Positions 25,717 through 35,152 of a stretch of DNA of 60,402 nt are shown here, piece after piece. Position 1 is the stretch's first letter. Each line of letters begins with the position of its first letter. The stretch spans positions 1 to 60,402 of the forward strand of contig CALKVF010000090.1 in assembly GCA_937996535.1 (NCBI GenBank). The letters are read 5' to 3'. The notes under the pieces were generated by a model. That model had not been told where the DNA came from and searched no databases. It saw nothing but the letters and a program-made list of their open reading frames with translations. The position numbers were made by a program, and so were the translations under genes. This DNA is from an uncultured Novosphingobium sp. Its GTDB lineage: Bacteria > Pseudomonadota > Alphaproteobacteria > Sphingomonadales > Sphingomonadaceae.

Positions 25717-26046
25717 GGGTGATAGATCCCTGTTTGCTGAACAATAGCGGTAGTCGTTGTTTCCACCCCCGAAACGAATCGCGTGGGGGCGTGACTGGCG
25801 ACGCTCATACAAGCGCTGCTGGGGCGTCTAAACACCCGAGTGTGACGGTCCTGTGACGATTGGCGGACGATTTGCCCCGCCACCTGCCCCATCCGCAAGG
25901 TCGTTACGCAAGACCCCGTCGAGGCGTAATCATATAACAAAATTTGGCGCTGCTTTCGGCATTTGCCCTTAGCTCGCCGGAAAATTGCTTCAACGATTCT
26001 TGCTGCACTGCGGCATTTGTGCAACGCTAAGCGCGAAAGGACTTCC
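25717..26046. other. 330-bp divergent promoter region
   Basis: The only gap over 300 bp. It must hold the promoters of the TonB receptor (left) and the CDF exporter (right). It contains a local AT-rich patch with the imperfect dyad GTAATCATATAAC (25926-25938), similar in form to Zur or Fur-family sites, and tandem TGTGACGG/TGTGACGA words near 25840-25860. I see no convincing gene in it. Confidence 0.5.
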
Positions 26047-27042
26047 ATGAGCGCTGCGCACGGCCATTCCCACGGCCATTTTCCCGGTTCGGAGCACGGA
26101 CACGGCCATCATCACGGGCACGCGCACCATCATGGGCATGGGCATGGCCACGATCATGGGCATCACCATGGCCACGGACACGGCCGGGCCTTTGCCATCG
26201 CAGTCGTGCTCAACGCCGGGTTCGTAGTGGCCGAAGGGGTGGCAGGCGCGATCACCGGGTCGACCGCGCTGCTCGCCGATGCCGGGCACAACCTGGGCGA
26301 CGTGCTGTCGCTGCTGCTGGCCTGGGGCGCGAGCGTGCTGGCCGCGCGGCCATCCTCGGCGCGCTTTACCTATGGCCTCAAAAGCTCCTCGATCCTCGCC
26401 GCGATCGCCAATGCCGCGCTGCTGTGGGTGGCGCTGGGTGCGGTGCTGATCGAAACCCTGCACCGGCTGTGGCAGCCCGCCGCGGTTGACGGGCGCGGGG
26501 TGATGCTGGTCGCCGGCCTCGGGATCGCGATCAACCTTGCCTCGGCGCTGCTGTTCGCGCGCGGGAGCAAGGGCGATCTCAACCTGCGCGCGGCGTTCCA
26601 ACACCTGCTGGTCGATGCAGCGGTCTCGGCCAGCGTGGTCGCCGCCGGCTTTGCCATCCTGATGACCGGGCGGCAGTGGATCGATCCAGTCACCAGCCTT
26701 GTCATCACGCTGGTGCTGGGCTGGAGCAGCTGGGGCTTGCTCAAGGCCACGCTGAGCATGGGGCTGCACGCGGTGCCCGACCATATCGACGGCGCGGCCG
26801 TGCGCGGGCATCTTGCCGCCCTGCCCGGGGTCAGCGAAGTGCACGATCTGCACATCTGGCCGATGAGCACGACCGAAGTGGCCTTTACCGCCCACCTGGT
26901 GATGCCGGCGGGCCATCCGGGCGATGAATTCCTGCACCGGCTGGCTGACGAACTGGCAGAGCGGTTCGGCATCCACCACGCGACGATCCAGATCGAACAG
27001 GCCGATGGCGATTGCCACCTGCCGGTGGAGCAGCGCCACTAA
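26047..27042 (+). CDS. CDF cation efflux transporter (CzcD/DmeF type)
   Basis: Inner-membrane metal/proton antiporter of 331 residues. Residues 5-46 are almost entirely His and Gly, a metal-binding tail. Six membrane segments follow, with metal-site motifs ADAGHNLGD in TM2 and HLLVDA in TM5, the HxxxD pair typical of zinc-type (or Zn/Co) CDF proteins, and a C-terminal cytoplasmic domain. ATG 26047 follows AAAGGA. Divergent from the TonB receptor, which raises the possibility of shared metal control. Likely exports zinc, cobalt or nickel; specificity is inferred only. Confidence 0.88.
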   Translation: MSAAHGHSHGHFPGSEHGHGHHHGHAHHHGHGHGHDHGHHHGHGHGRAFAIAVVLNAGFVVAEGVAGAITGSTALLADAGHNLGDVLSLLLAWGASVLAARPSSARFTYGLKSSSILAAIANAALLWVALGAVLIETLHRLWQPAAVDGRGVMLVAGLGIAINLASALLFARGSKGDLNLRAAFQHLLVDAAVSASVVAAGFAILMTGRQWIDPVTSLVITLVLGWSSWGLLKATLSMGLHAVPDHIDGAAVRGHLAALPGVSEVHDLHIWPMSTTEVAFTAHLVMPAGHPGDEFLHRLADELAERFGIHHATIQIEQADGDCHLPVEQRH

Positions 27043-27122
27043 GCGCGTCAGGCGCCGTTCAGCCCTGCCCCACCAGACCCAACCCGCCGCATCTGCGGTC
27101 ATTCCAGCACGAAAGACGTCCC

Positions 27123-27629
27123 ATGCTGCTTCGCAACCGACTGCCCCAGATGTTTCTTGCCGCAACCGCCTTCATCGCTGCCAGCGCCCCGGCCCACGCC
27201 GACGATGCCGCCAAGGCGACCTTCGCCGCGCGTTACGAGGCGCTGAAGGGCGCGATGGCGACCCATGATGTCGCGGCCGTGCGCGCGTTCCTGACCCCCG
27301 ATTTTCAGGCAACCGACATCAACGGCGATCCCCATGACGGCGCGGCGCTGGTTGAACGCGCGAGCAAGATGGCCAGCGGCGGCGACCGCAAGATCAACAC
27401 CACCGTGCTGTCAGCGACCGTTTCAGGCACCGCCGCCGCGGTTGAGCTGCAGCTCAACGGCAGCATGACCCGCACCGGCCCCGACGGGGCGCAGCATCAG
27501 CTAGAAATGATCGTCGTGTCGGATGACACCTGGACGAACAGCAACGGCACCTGGCTGCTGCAGAAGAGCGTGCAGAAGGACGTCACCGTCAAGCGCGACG
27601 GCGAAACCATGTTCCACCAGGGCAGCTAA
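27123..27629 (+). CDS. Exported SnoaL/DUF4440-like (NTF2-fold) protein
   Basis: Protein of 168 residues with a signal peptide (MFLAATAFIAASAPAHA). The mature part begins with an Ala/Lys-rich helix and RYEALKGAMATHDVAAVRAFLTPDFQATD, the typical start of a DUF4440/SnoaL-like cone-shaped NTF2 fold, followed by strands. Such proteins are small-molecule binding or lyase-like and this one has no clear catalytic motif. Placed 80 bp after the CDF gene in the same direction, it may be co-transcribed. Convergent with clpX. Confidence 0.7.
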   Translation: MLLRNRLPQMFLAATAFIAASAPAHADDAAKATFAARYEALKGAMATHDVAAVRAFLTPDFQATDINGDPHDGAALVERASKMASGGDRKINTTVLSATVSGTAAAVELQLNGSMTRTGPDGAQHQLEMIVVSDDTWTNSNGTWLLQKSVQKDVTVKRDGETMFHQGS

Positions 27630-27640
27630 ATCTGGACATG

Positions 27641-27664
27641 GCGGCCAGTCCCCGGACTGGCCGC
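27641..27664. terminator. Hairpin between convergent genes
   Basis: GCGGCCAGTCC and GGACTGGCCGC pair perfectly around two bases. It separates the SnoaL-like gene from the clpX stop. It has no T run, so it may be a rho-assisted or mRNA-protecting structure. Confidence 0.55.
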
Positions 27665-27683
27665 GCGGGGAAGCAGCGCCCGA

Positions 27684-28943
<1,260 letters not shown>

Positions 28944-29096
28944 GCCTTCTTCCGTTTCGCCCTGGGGGCGGGACTCACCCGGAGTGTAACCCGGTGAGAC
29001 CAATTATCAATCCCGCGCCATAGGGCGCTTCACATTGCCGGCAGCTGAAGCGGCACGGTGGACGAATCCTTACCGGCCGCGCCAGTTCCCGGTGAC

Positions 29097-29789
29097 TTAT
29101 TCGGGCGCGCCGCCCGATCCGGTCTGCTCGCCCACGGCATCGCTATCGGGGCGGGCTTCGAACACCTTGTCGACGATCCCGAAGGCCTTGGCTTCTTCGG
29201 CATCGAGCCAGTTGTCGCGATCAACCGCCGCGTCGATCTCCTCAAGGCTCTTGCCGGTGTACTTGGCGTAGAGTTCGTTGAGGCGCTTGCGCAGGCGGAG
29301 GATTTCGCGGGCCTGGATTTCGATGTCGCTGGCCATGCCGCGCGCGCCGCCCGAAGGCTGGTGGATCATGATCCGCGCCTGCGGCAGAGCAATGCGCATG
29401 CCCGGTTCGCCCGCAGCGAGCAGGAAGCTGCCCATCGAGCAGGCCTGACCGATGCACACGGTCGACACGCGGGGGCGGATGTACTGCATGGTGTCATGGA
29501 TCGCGAGACCCGCGGTCACCACGCCGCCCGGCGAGTTGATGTACATCGAGATATCCTTGCTGGGATTCTCGCTTTCAAGGAACAGCAGCTGGGCGACGAT
29601 CAGCGAGGCCATGTGGTCCTCGACCTCGCCGGTCACGAAGATGATGCGTTCGCGCAGCAGGCGCGAGAAGATGTCGAACGCGCGCTCGCCCCGGCTTGAC
29701 TGCTCGACCACGGTCGGAACCAGCGCGCCCGTTACCGGATCGACAGTGAACTTGCCTTGGGCATTGGACGAGCCGAACAGATCGATCAT
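29097..29789 (-). CDS. clpP: ClpP, proteolytic subunit of Clp protease
   Basis: Tetradecameric serine protease. 230 residues, with catalytic S118 in GQACSMGS, H143 in IMIHQPSGG, and the Asp of the triad in the C-terminal third. ATG 29789 has GAGGAA at good spacing; longer starts are not supported. A heat-shock-like promoter lies 30-60 bp upstream. It pairs with ClpX downstream. Confidence 0.96.
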   Translation of the reverse strand: MIDLFGSSNAQGKFTVDPVTGALVPTVVEQSSRGERAFDIFSRLLRERIIFVTGEVEDHMASLIVAQLLFLESENPSKDISMYINSPGGVVTAGLAIHDTMQYIRPRVSTVCIGQACSMGSFLLAAGEPGMRIALPQARIMIHQPSGGARGMASDIEIQAREILRLRKRLNELYAKYTGKSLEEIDAAVDRDNWLDAEEAKAFGIVDKVFEARPDSDAVGEQTGSGGAPE

Positions 29790-29818
29790 GGAATTCCTCA
29801 TTGCGTGCGATGAAGCGT

Positions 29819-29849
29819 CTATGTCGCGACTGGCGCGCCGATGTTCAAG
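29819..29849 (-). promoter_or_regulatory. Possible sigma-32 promoter of clpP
   Basis: On the minus strand, CTTGAA (29849-29844) and CGACATAG (29826-29819) are separated by 17 bases, resembling the alphaproteobacterial RpoH -35 CTTGAA and the C-rich -10. It would start transcription about 25 bases before clpP's ATG. The -10 match is only partial. Confidence 0.4.
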
Positions 29850-30025
29850 GGGATTAACCCTTACTTTGCCCGGCAATTGCCTCCGAACCCGCAGCCAGCA
29901 CCGCCCCGCGCGGATTTAACGACGATTTGCGTTGCAACAATTACAATTGCGGTGACTGTGGCACTCAGGCGACCGGCCGCGAACCCAGCGCAATCACCTG
30001 TCGCGGAAGAAAGGGGAATGGAACC

Positions 30026-30211
30026 ATGACCTGTAACGAAGGAACCATCGACCGCACGCTACGAATTTTCGTCGGCGTGCTGCTGCTCGGCCTGGCCGTA
30101 TCCGGGACCACCGCTCTGGGCTGGATCGGCGTCGTGCCGCTGCTCACCGGCCTGATGGGCTATTGCCCGCTCTACTCGGTCCTCGGGATCAACACCTGCA
30201 AGGCCAAGTAG
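30026..30211 (+). CDS. YgaP-like membrane protein (DUF2892)
   Basis: Tiny protein of 61 residues with two transmembrane helices separated by a short turn (LGLAVSGTTALGWIGVVPLLTG) and the family ending GYCPLYSVLGINTC. DUF2892 occurs alone or fused to rhodanese domains (YgaP), so sulfur handling is a possible role. ATG 30026 follows AAAGGGGAATGG. No rhodanese is adjacent. The two cysteines C43 and C58 are typical of the family. Confidence 0.85.
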   Translation: MTCNEGTIDRTLRIFVGVLLLGLAVSGTTALGWIGVVPLLTGLMGYCPLYSVLGINTCKAK

Positions 30212-30226
30212 GCTGATGTTCCGGCA

Positions 30227-30247
30227 GGCCGGCACCTGGTGCCGGCC
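30227..30247. terminator. GC-rich palindrome after the DUF2892 gene
   Basis: GGCCGGCACC and GGTGCCGGCC pair around a single base, about 15 bp after the DUF2892 stop. There is no T run. It may stabilise the transcript end. Confidence 0.45.
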
Positions 30248-30276
30248 GAGGGTCGCAAGCCGGGACGCCAGATGCA

Positions 30277-30312
30277 AAACGGCCCGGTGCGCACTGGCGC
30301 ACCGGGCCGTTT
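30277..30312 (-). terminator. Terminator of tig
   Basis: AAACGGCCCGGTGCGC and GCGCACCGGGCCGTTT form a 16-bp perfect stem with a 4-base loop, followed on the minus strand by TTTTGC. It lies 14 bp after the trigger factor stop and could also stop the plus-strand DUF2892 transcript. Confidence 0.85.
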
Positions 30313-30326
30313 CATGATTCGGGCAA

Positions 30327-31844
30327 TCAGGCCTTCTTGGCCGGAGCCTTCTTCTTGGGCGCGGCTTCGGCCTTGGCCTCGTCCTTGGGCGCCGCAGCCT
30401 TCTTGGCAGGAGCCTTCTTCGCCGCCGGCTTGGCTTCGTCAGCCGCTTCGGCCTGCTTGGCCGGCGCCTTCTTGGCAGCGGGCTTCTTGGCGGGCTTGGC
30501 AGCCGCCGGAGCGCCTTCTTCGGCTTCGATCGCGGCCTGCAGTTCGTCGCGGGTCACTTCACGCTCGGTGACATCGGCCTTGTCGAACAGGAAGTCGACG
30601 ACCTTGTCTTCGTAAAGCGGGGCGCGCAGCTGGGCAGCGGCAAGCGGATCCTGCTGGATGTATTCCGCAAAGCGCTGGCGGTCTTCCGGGCGATACTGCT
30701 GGGCAGCCTGCTGCAGCAGCATCGACATTTCCTGGCTGCTGACTTCAACGCCATTGGCCTGGCCAATTTCCGAAAGCAGCAGGCCGAGACGCACGCGGCG
30801 CACGGCGATCGCGCGGTAATCGTCCTTTTCCGCTTCGATCTCGGCGATCGCGGCGGCGGGATCTTCTTCGCGGCTGGCTTCCTGGGTCAGCTGCGCCCAG
30901 ATCTGCTGGAATTCGGCTTCGACCATCGAAGGCGGCACGTCGAAATCGTGGCCGGCGGCCAGCACGTCGAGCAGCGCACGCTTCATCTGGGTGCGGGTCA
31001 GGCCGGCAGTTTCCTGCTCCAGCTGGCCGCGCATCAGGCCCTTGAGCTGGTCCAGCCCTTCAAGACCGAGGTTCTTGGCAAATTCGTCGTCGATGACGGT
31101 TTCGCCGGCAACCTTCACCGCCTTGACGGTGATGTCGAAGGTGGCGTCCTTGCCCTTGAGGTTTTCAGCCGGATAGTCGGCCGGGAAAGTCACGGTGATG
31201 GTCTTTTCATCACCGACCTTGGCGCCAACGAGCTGTTCTTCGAAGCCCGGGATGAACCGGCCCGAACCGATTTCCAGCGCGGCGTCTTCGGCCTTGCCGC
31301 CGTCGAATTCGACGCCGTCGAGCTTGCCCACGAAGTCGATGATCAGCTGATCGCCGGTTTCGGCCTTCTTGCCCTTCTTGGCGTCGGTGAAGCTCTTGGC
31401 GCCGGCAGCGATGCGGGCAACCTGTTCGTCGACTTCGGCTTCCGAAACGGTCACGACCAGCTTTTCAAGCTTCAGACCGTCAAGCGAAGGAGCGGCGATG
31501 GTCGGCAGGATTTCGAGGCTGACGGTCAGCTCGGCGTCCTTGCCTTCTTCGTAGCCTTCACCGAGGTCAACCTGCGGCTGCATCGCGGGACGCAGCTTGT
31601 TATCGGCGATCACCTTGTCGAGCGCTTCGCGCACCGAGGTGTTGAGCGCTTCCTGGTGAAGCTGCGGGCCATGCATCTTCTTGACGAGGTTCGCCGGCAC
31701 CTTGCCGGGGCGGAAACCGGGCATACGCACCTGGGGGGCGATCTTGGAAACTTCGCCCTCGATCCGCGCGGCAATGTCCTTCGCGGCGATTTTCACCGTG
31801 TAGGCGCGCTTCAAACCCTCGTTGCTGGTCTCGACAATCTGCAT
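30327..31844 (-). CDS. tig: Trigger factor with lysine/alanine-rich tail
   Basis: Ribosome-bound chaperone with peptidyl-prolyl isomerase activity. 505 residues against 432 in E. coli. Order: ribosome-binding domain with the loop GFRPGKVPANLVKK, FKBP-type PPIase domain (residues ~160-245), helical arm domain, then an extra ~65-residue tail built from PAKK and AKKAPAKK repeats, resembling histone H1 or nucleoid proteins. The tail is the odd part. The start is ATG 31844. tRNA-Leu lies 55 bp upstream on the same strand and may share the promoter. Confidence 0.95.
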   Translation of the reverse strand: MQIVETSNEGLKRAYTVKIAAKDIAARIEGEVSKIAPQVRMPGFRPGKVPANLVKKMHGPQLHQEALNTSVREALDKVIADNKLRPAMQPQVDLGEGYEEGKDAELTVSLEILPTIAAPSLDGLKLEKLVVTVSEAEVDEQVARIAAGAKSFTDAKKGKKAETGDQLIIDFVGKLDGVEFDGGKAEDAALEIGSGRFIPGFEEQLVGAKVGDEKTITVTFPADYPAENLKGKDATFDITVKAVKVAGETVIDDEFAKNLGLEGLDQLKGLMRGQLEQETAGLTRTQMKRALLDVLAAGHDFDVPPSMVEAEFQQIWAQLTQEASREEDPAAAIAEIEAEKDDYRAIAVRRVRLGLLLSEIGQANGVEVSSQEMSMLLQQAAQQYRPEDRQRFAEYIQQDPLAAAQLRAPLYEDKVVDFLFDKADVTEREVTRDELQAAIEAEEGAPAAAKPAKKPAAKKAPAKQAEAADEAKPAAKKAPAKKAAAPKDEAKAEAAPKKKAPAKKA

Positions 31845-31899
31845 GACAAATGAAGCCTTCTAGAATGCATCCGTGTTGCGCCGTTCCGCAGGGCCGAAC

Positions 31900-31984
31900 T
31901 GGTGCGGGCGAAGGGACTCGAACCCCCACATCTTGCGATACTGGTACCTAAAACCAGCGCGTCTACCAATTCCGCCACGCCCGC
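31900..31984 (-). tRNA. tRNA-Leu (anticodon UAG)
   Basis: Class II tRNA of 85 nt with a long variable arm. Acceptor GCGGGCG pairs with CGCCCGC, the anticodon stem-loop is CTGGT-TTTAGGT-ACCAG with anticodon TAG, and GGTTCGAGTCC forms the T arm. The 3' CCA is encoded. It lies just upstream of tig on the same strand. Confidence 0.97.
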
Positions 31985-32090
31985 GGCCCGACGAAGTCCG
32001 TATCTCCAAACCCGCCAAGGCGCGCACAGATATACGGAATCAAGCGGTGGCCCTTAGTGGCCCCGATGCGAAAGGGCAAGGGCGATAGGC

Positions 32091-33986
32091 TCAAGCGATC
32101 CCGAGCAGGGCCAGAAGCTGGGCGATTATCCGCAACCGCGCACGCGGCACAGGCGTCTGGCTCACCGGAACCGGGCATTCGAGGCAATAGGCCTGCGCCC
32201 CCCGGGCCGACAGCAACCGCGCGAGATCACCCCCCACCCGGCCGACGATCTGCTGCTGGCGCGCCGCGGCAATCCCGGCAAAATCGCGCCCGCCGGAAAC
32301 GAGGCCCGTATCCTCGCGGTCCTCGTCCCCGCCGCCGAAGCGTTCAAGCAAAGAGCCCAGCGGATCGGCCGGGGTGCCATAGAATTGCGGGTGCCAGCGT
32401 TCGAGCTTGGCGGCATTGGCGGCCCAGCCCAGCGCATCATCGAGCCCGCCAAACTGGTCAACCAGCCCCAGTTGCCGCGCCGTTCCGCCATCCCAGACCC
32501 GGCCCTGCGCCACGGCATCAACTTGCGCCAGGCTCTTGCCGCGGGCCTTGGCAACCAGCCCGACAAAGCGCGAATAGCCGTTCTCGATATTGGCCTGGAG
32601 CATGGCCTCGATTTCGGGCGTCAGCCCGCCCAGCAGATCCGGCTGGCCCGACAGCGGCGTGGTGCGCACACCATCGGTGGTTACCCCATAGCTCGCCAGC
32701 GTGCCTTCAAAGCTGGGGATGATCGCGAAAATCCCGATCGAGCCGGTGATCGTCGCGGGTTCGGCAAAAATCCGCTGTCCCGGGGTCGATACCCAATAGC
32801 CGCCGCTTGCCGCCATGTTGGCCATCGACACGGCCACGGGGCGCCCCTTGGCGCGGAAGCGTTCCAGCGCGCTGCGAATCCGTTCCGACGCAATCACCGA
32901 GCCGCCCGGCGAATCGACCCGCAGCACCAGCGCCGCGGCATCGTCGGCATTGGCCTCGTCGATCAGCGCCGCGATCCGGTCGCCCCCGGCGCTGCCGGGG
33001 CCAGCCTCGCCGTCGACGATCTCGCCCGCAACGGTCACCACCGCCACGGCGCTACCCTCACGCGGGGCGGGATGGGCGCCAAGCAGCGCGGTCATCGATG
33101 AATGGGCAAAGGCACCGGGGCGCGAATCGTCAGGATCAGCACCAACCAGTTGCTTGACCCGCTCGCCAAAGGCCACCGCATCGCCCAGCTTGTCGACCAG
33201 CCCGGCGCTTTGCGCGGCCTTGGCCGAATCTCCGCCCGCCGCCTTGACCCAGCCCACCGGATCGCCGGTGACCAGCGCCAGATTGGCCTTGGGCCGTGCC
33301 TTGGCGACATTGGCCTTCCAGTTGTCCCACACCGCGCCATAGAGCGCCTTGCGCGCTTCCTTCGACGGCGCGGACTGATCGCTGCGCAGATAAGGTTCGA
33401 CGAAATCCTTGTAGGTGCCGACCCGGAACACGTGGGCCTTGACCTTGAGCCGTTCGAGCAGCGCTCCGTAATAGAGCCCGTTGCCCCCCGGCCCGGTAAC
33501 AAACGCGCCGCCCATCGGATCGACCCAGGCTTCGCTGGCGTGGGCTGCCAGCATCACCCCATCGTCGACATAGCTCACCGCAAAGGTCAGCACCGGCTTC
33601 TTGGCGGCACGGACCGCGTCCATCGCCGCGCCGATTTCCTCCATGTGAACCAGTCCGCCGCCATCGAAGCGCGACAGATCGAGCACCACGGCCTTGATCC
33701 GGTCGTCGCTGGCGGCAAGGCGCAGCGCCCGCACCACATCGCGCGCGGCATATTCGCGCGCCGGTGGCTCGCCCGTGACCAGCCCCGAAAGCGGATCGTT
33801 GAGCGAAGTTTCCTCGACCACCGCGCCATCAAGCTTGAGCAGCAGCGCCCCGTCGCGCAGCTGGGCCACGCCCGGCCGCACGGTCAGCGCGGCATAGAGC
33901 GCGAAAAAGAACAGCAGCATGAACAGCAGCACCAGCCCGTCCTTGATCGCGACAAGCAGGTGCCAGACCTTGCGGGCAAAAATCAT
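32091..33986 (-). CDS. sppA: Signal peptide peptidase SppA, long (67K) form
   Basis: Membrane-anchored serine/lysine protease that degrades leftover signal peptides. 631 residues, the two-repeat form like E. coli SppA. N-terminal anchor at residues ~17-35, then two S49 domains. Catalytic K193 (GTYKDFVEPY) and S394 (AASGGYW) match E. coli K209 and S409. ATG 33986 is used; the longer frame upstream lacks support. Divergent from pyrB across ~146 bp. Confidence 0.92.
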   Translation of the reverse strand: MIFARKVWHLLVAIKDGLVLLFMLLFFFALYAALTVRPGVAQLRDGALLLKLDGAVVEETSLNDPLSGLVTGEPPAREYAARDVVRALRLAASDDRIKAVVLDLSRFDGGGLVHMEEIGAAMDAVRAAKKPVLTFAVSYVDDGVMLAAHASEAWVDPMGGAFVTGPGGNGLYYGALLERLKVKAHVFRVGTYKDFVEPYLRSDQSAPSKEARKALYGAVWDNWKANVAKARPKANLALVTGDPVGWVKAAGGDSAKAAQSAGLVDKLGDAVAFGERVKQLVGADPDDSRPGAFAHSSMTALLGAHPAPREGSAVAVVTVAGEIVDGEAGPGSAGGDRIAALIDEANADDAAALVLRVDSPGGSVIASERIRSALERFRAKGRPVAVSMANMAASGGYWVSTPGQRIFAEPATITGSIGIFAIIPSFEGTLASYGVTTDGVRTTPLSGQPDLLGGLTPEIEAMLQANIENGYSRFVGLVAKARGKSLAQVDAVAQGRVWDGGTARQLGLVDQFGGLDDALGWAANAAKLERWHPQFYGTPADPLGSLLERFGGGDEDREDTGLVSGGRDFAGIAAARQQQIVGRVGGDLARLLSARGAQAYCLECPVPVSQTPVPRARLRIIAQLLALLGIA

Positions 33987-34132
33987 GCGGTATTCCTTGG
34001 CCTTGGTTTGCCCCAGCCATAAGCAGGCCCGACCGGCTTGGCCAGAGCCGGCTCGACCAGCGGGCCTTGTCCACCGCCGAATGCACTTCGCACTTGAGCC
34101 AAGGCCAGTGCAAGGATAGGGCGCTGTCTTCA

Positions 34133-35152
34133 ATGACATCGCCAGACGCACGCCCCGAGCCAGGCACCGCGAGCCGCTATCCAGCCGGCTCCGCCGCCTT
34201 CCCGCACCGCGATTTGACGGGGCTTGCCGGACTCGCCCCGTGGGAGCTCCTGTTCCTGCTCGACGAGGCGGAACAATGGGTCGAGCTCAACCGCCAGCCG
34301 CACAAGCGCGTCGATCGGCTGGCAGGGCTGACGATCATCAACGCCTTCTTCGAAAACTCCACCCGCACGCTGTTGTCCTTCGAGATCGCTGGCAAGCGGC
34401 TGGGCGCCGATGTGGTCAACATGCATGTCGCCCAATCGAGCGTGAGGAAGGGCGAAACCCTGATCGACACGGCGATGACGCTCAACGCGATGCACCCCGA
34501 TGCGATCGTCATCCGCCACCAGTCCTCGGGCGCGGTGCGGCTGATCGCCGACAAGGTCGATTGCCCGGTGCTCAACGCGGGCGATGGCCAGAACGAACAC
34601 CCCACGCAAGGCCTGCTCGATGCGCTGACCATCCGCACGGCGCTGCGCGAACGCGGGCGCGAGGATTTCGGCGGGCTGACCGTGACGATCTGCGGTGACA
34701 TCCTGCACAGCCGGGTCGCGCGCTCGAACATCCATTGCCTGACCACGCTGGGCGCCGATGTGCGGGTCTGCGCGCCGCCCGCGCTGATGCCGGCCGGGAT
34801 CGAGGCGATGAAGGTGACCCCGATGCACGATTTCGACGCCGCGCTGGAAGGCGCGGACGTGGTGATGATGCTGCGGCTCCAGCAGGAACGCATGGAAGGC
34901 CAGTTCATCCCGAGCCCGCGCGAATACCGCCATCTCTATGGCCTGACCCCCGAACGGCTGGCCAAGGCGCAGCCCGACGCGCTGGTCATGCACCCCGGCC
35001 CGATGAACCGCGGCGTGGAAATCGACAGCACCGTGGCCGATCTGGCCGGGCGCTCGCTGATCACCCGGCAGGTCGAAATGGGCGTGGCGATCCGCATGGC
35101 CTGCCTCGAAGTGCTGACCCGCAAGGCGCGCGGGCTGGAGGGCTGGGCATGA
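34133..35152 (+). CDS. pyrB: Aspartate carbamoyltransferase catalytic subunit
   Basis: Condenses carbamoyl phosphate and aspartate in pyrimidine synthesis. 339 residues. The carbamoyl-phosphate site is FFENSTRTLLSFE and the second motif is GDGQNEHPTQGLLD, with SRVARSN and HPGPMNRG further on. It has an N-terminal extension of about 20 residues compared with E. coli PyrB, as in Pseudomonas-type (class A) enzymes where that segment binds nucleotide effectors. The stop overlaps the ATG of the dihydroorotase-like gene, the arrangement of enzymes that need a pseudo-dihydroorotase partner. No pyrI is seen. Confidence 0.95.
   Translation: MTSPDARPEPGTASRYPAGSAAFPHRDLTGLAGLAPWELLFLLDEAEQWVELNRQPHKRVDRLAGLTIINAFFENSTRTLLSFEIAGKRLGADVVNMHVAQSSVRKGETLIDTAMTLNAMHPDAIVIRHQSSGAVRLIADKVDCPVLNAGDGQNEHPTQGLLDALTIRTALRERGREDFGGLTVTICGDILHSRVARSNIHCLTTLGADVRVCAPPALMPAGIEAMKVTPMHDFDAALEGADVVMMLRLQQERMEGQFIPSPREYRHLYGLTPERLAKAQPDALVMHPGPMNRGVEIDSTVADLAGRSLITRQVEMGVAIRMACLEVLTRKARGLEGWA

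Noticed and set aside
22681..25722. Open frame of 1013 codons on the plus strand
   Set aside because: It is antisense to the TonB receptor across its length; strong third-position C bias in the receptor removes stops from that frame. The product is Arg/Gly/Val-rich with no domain.
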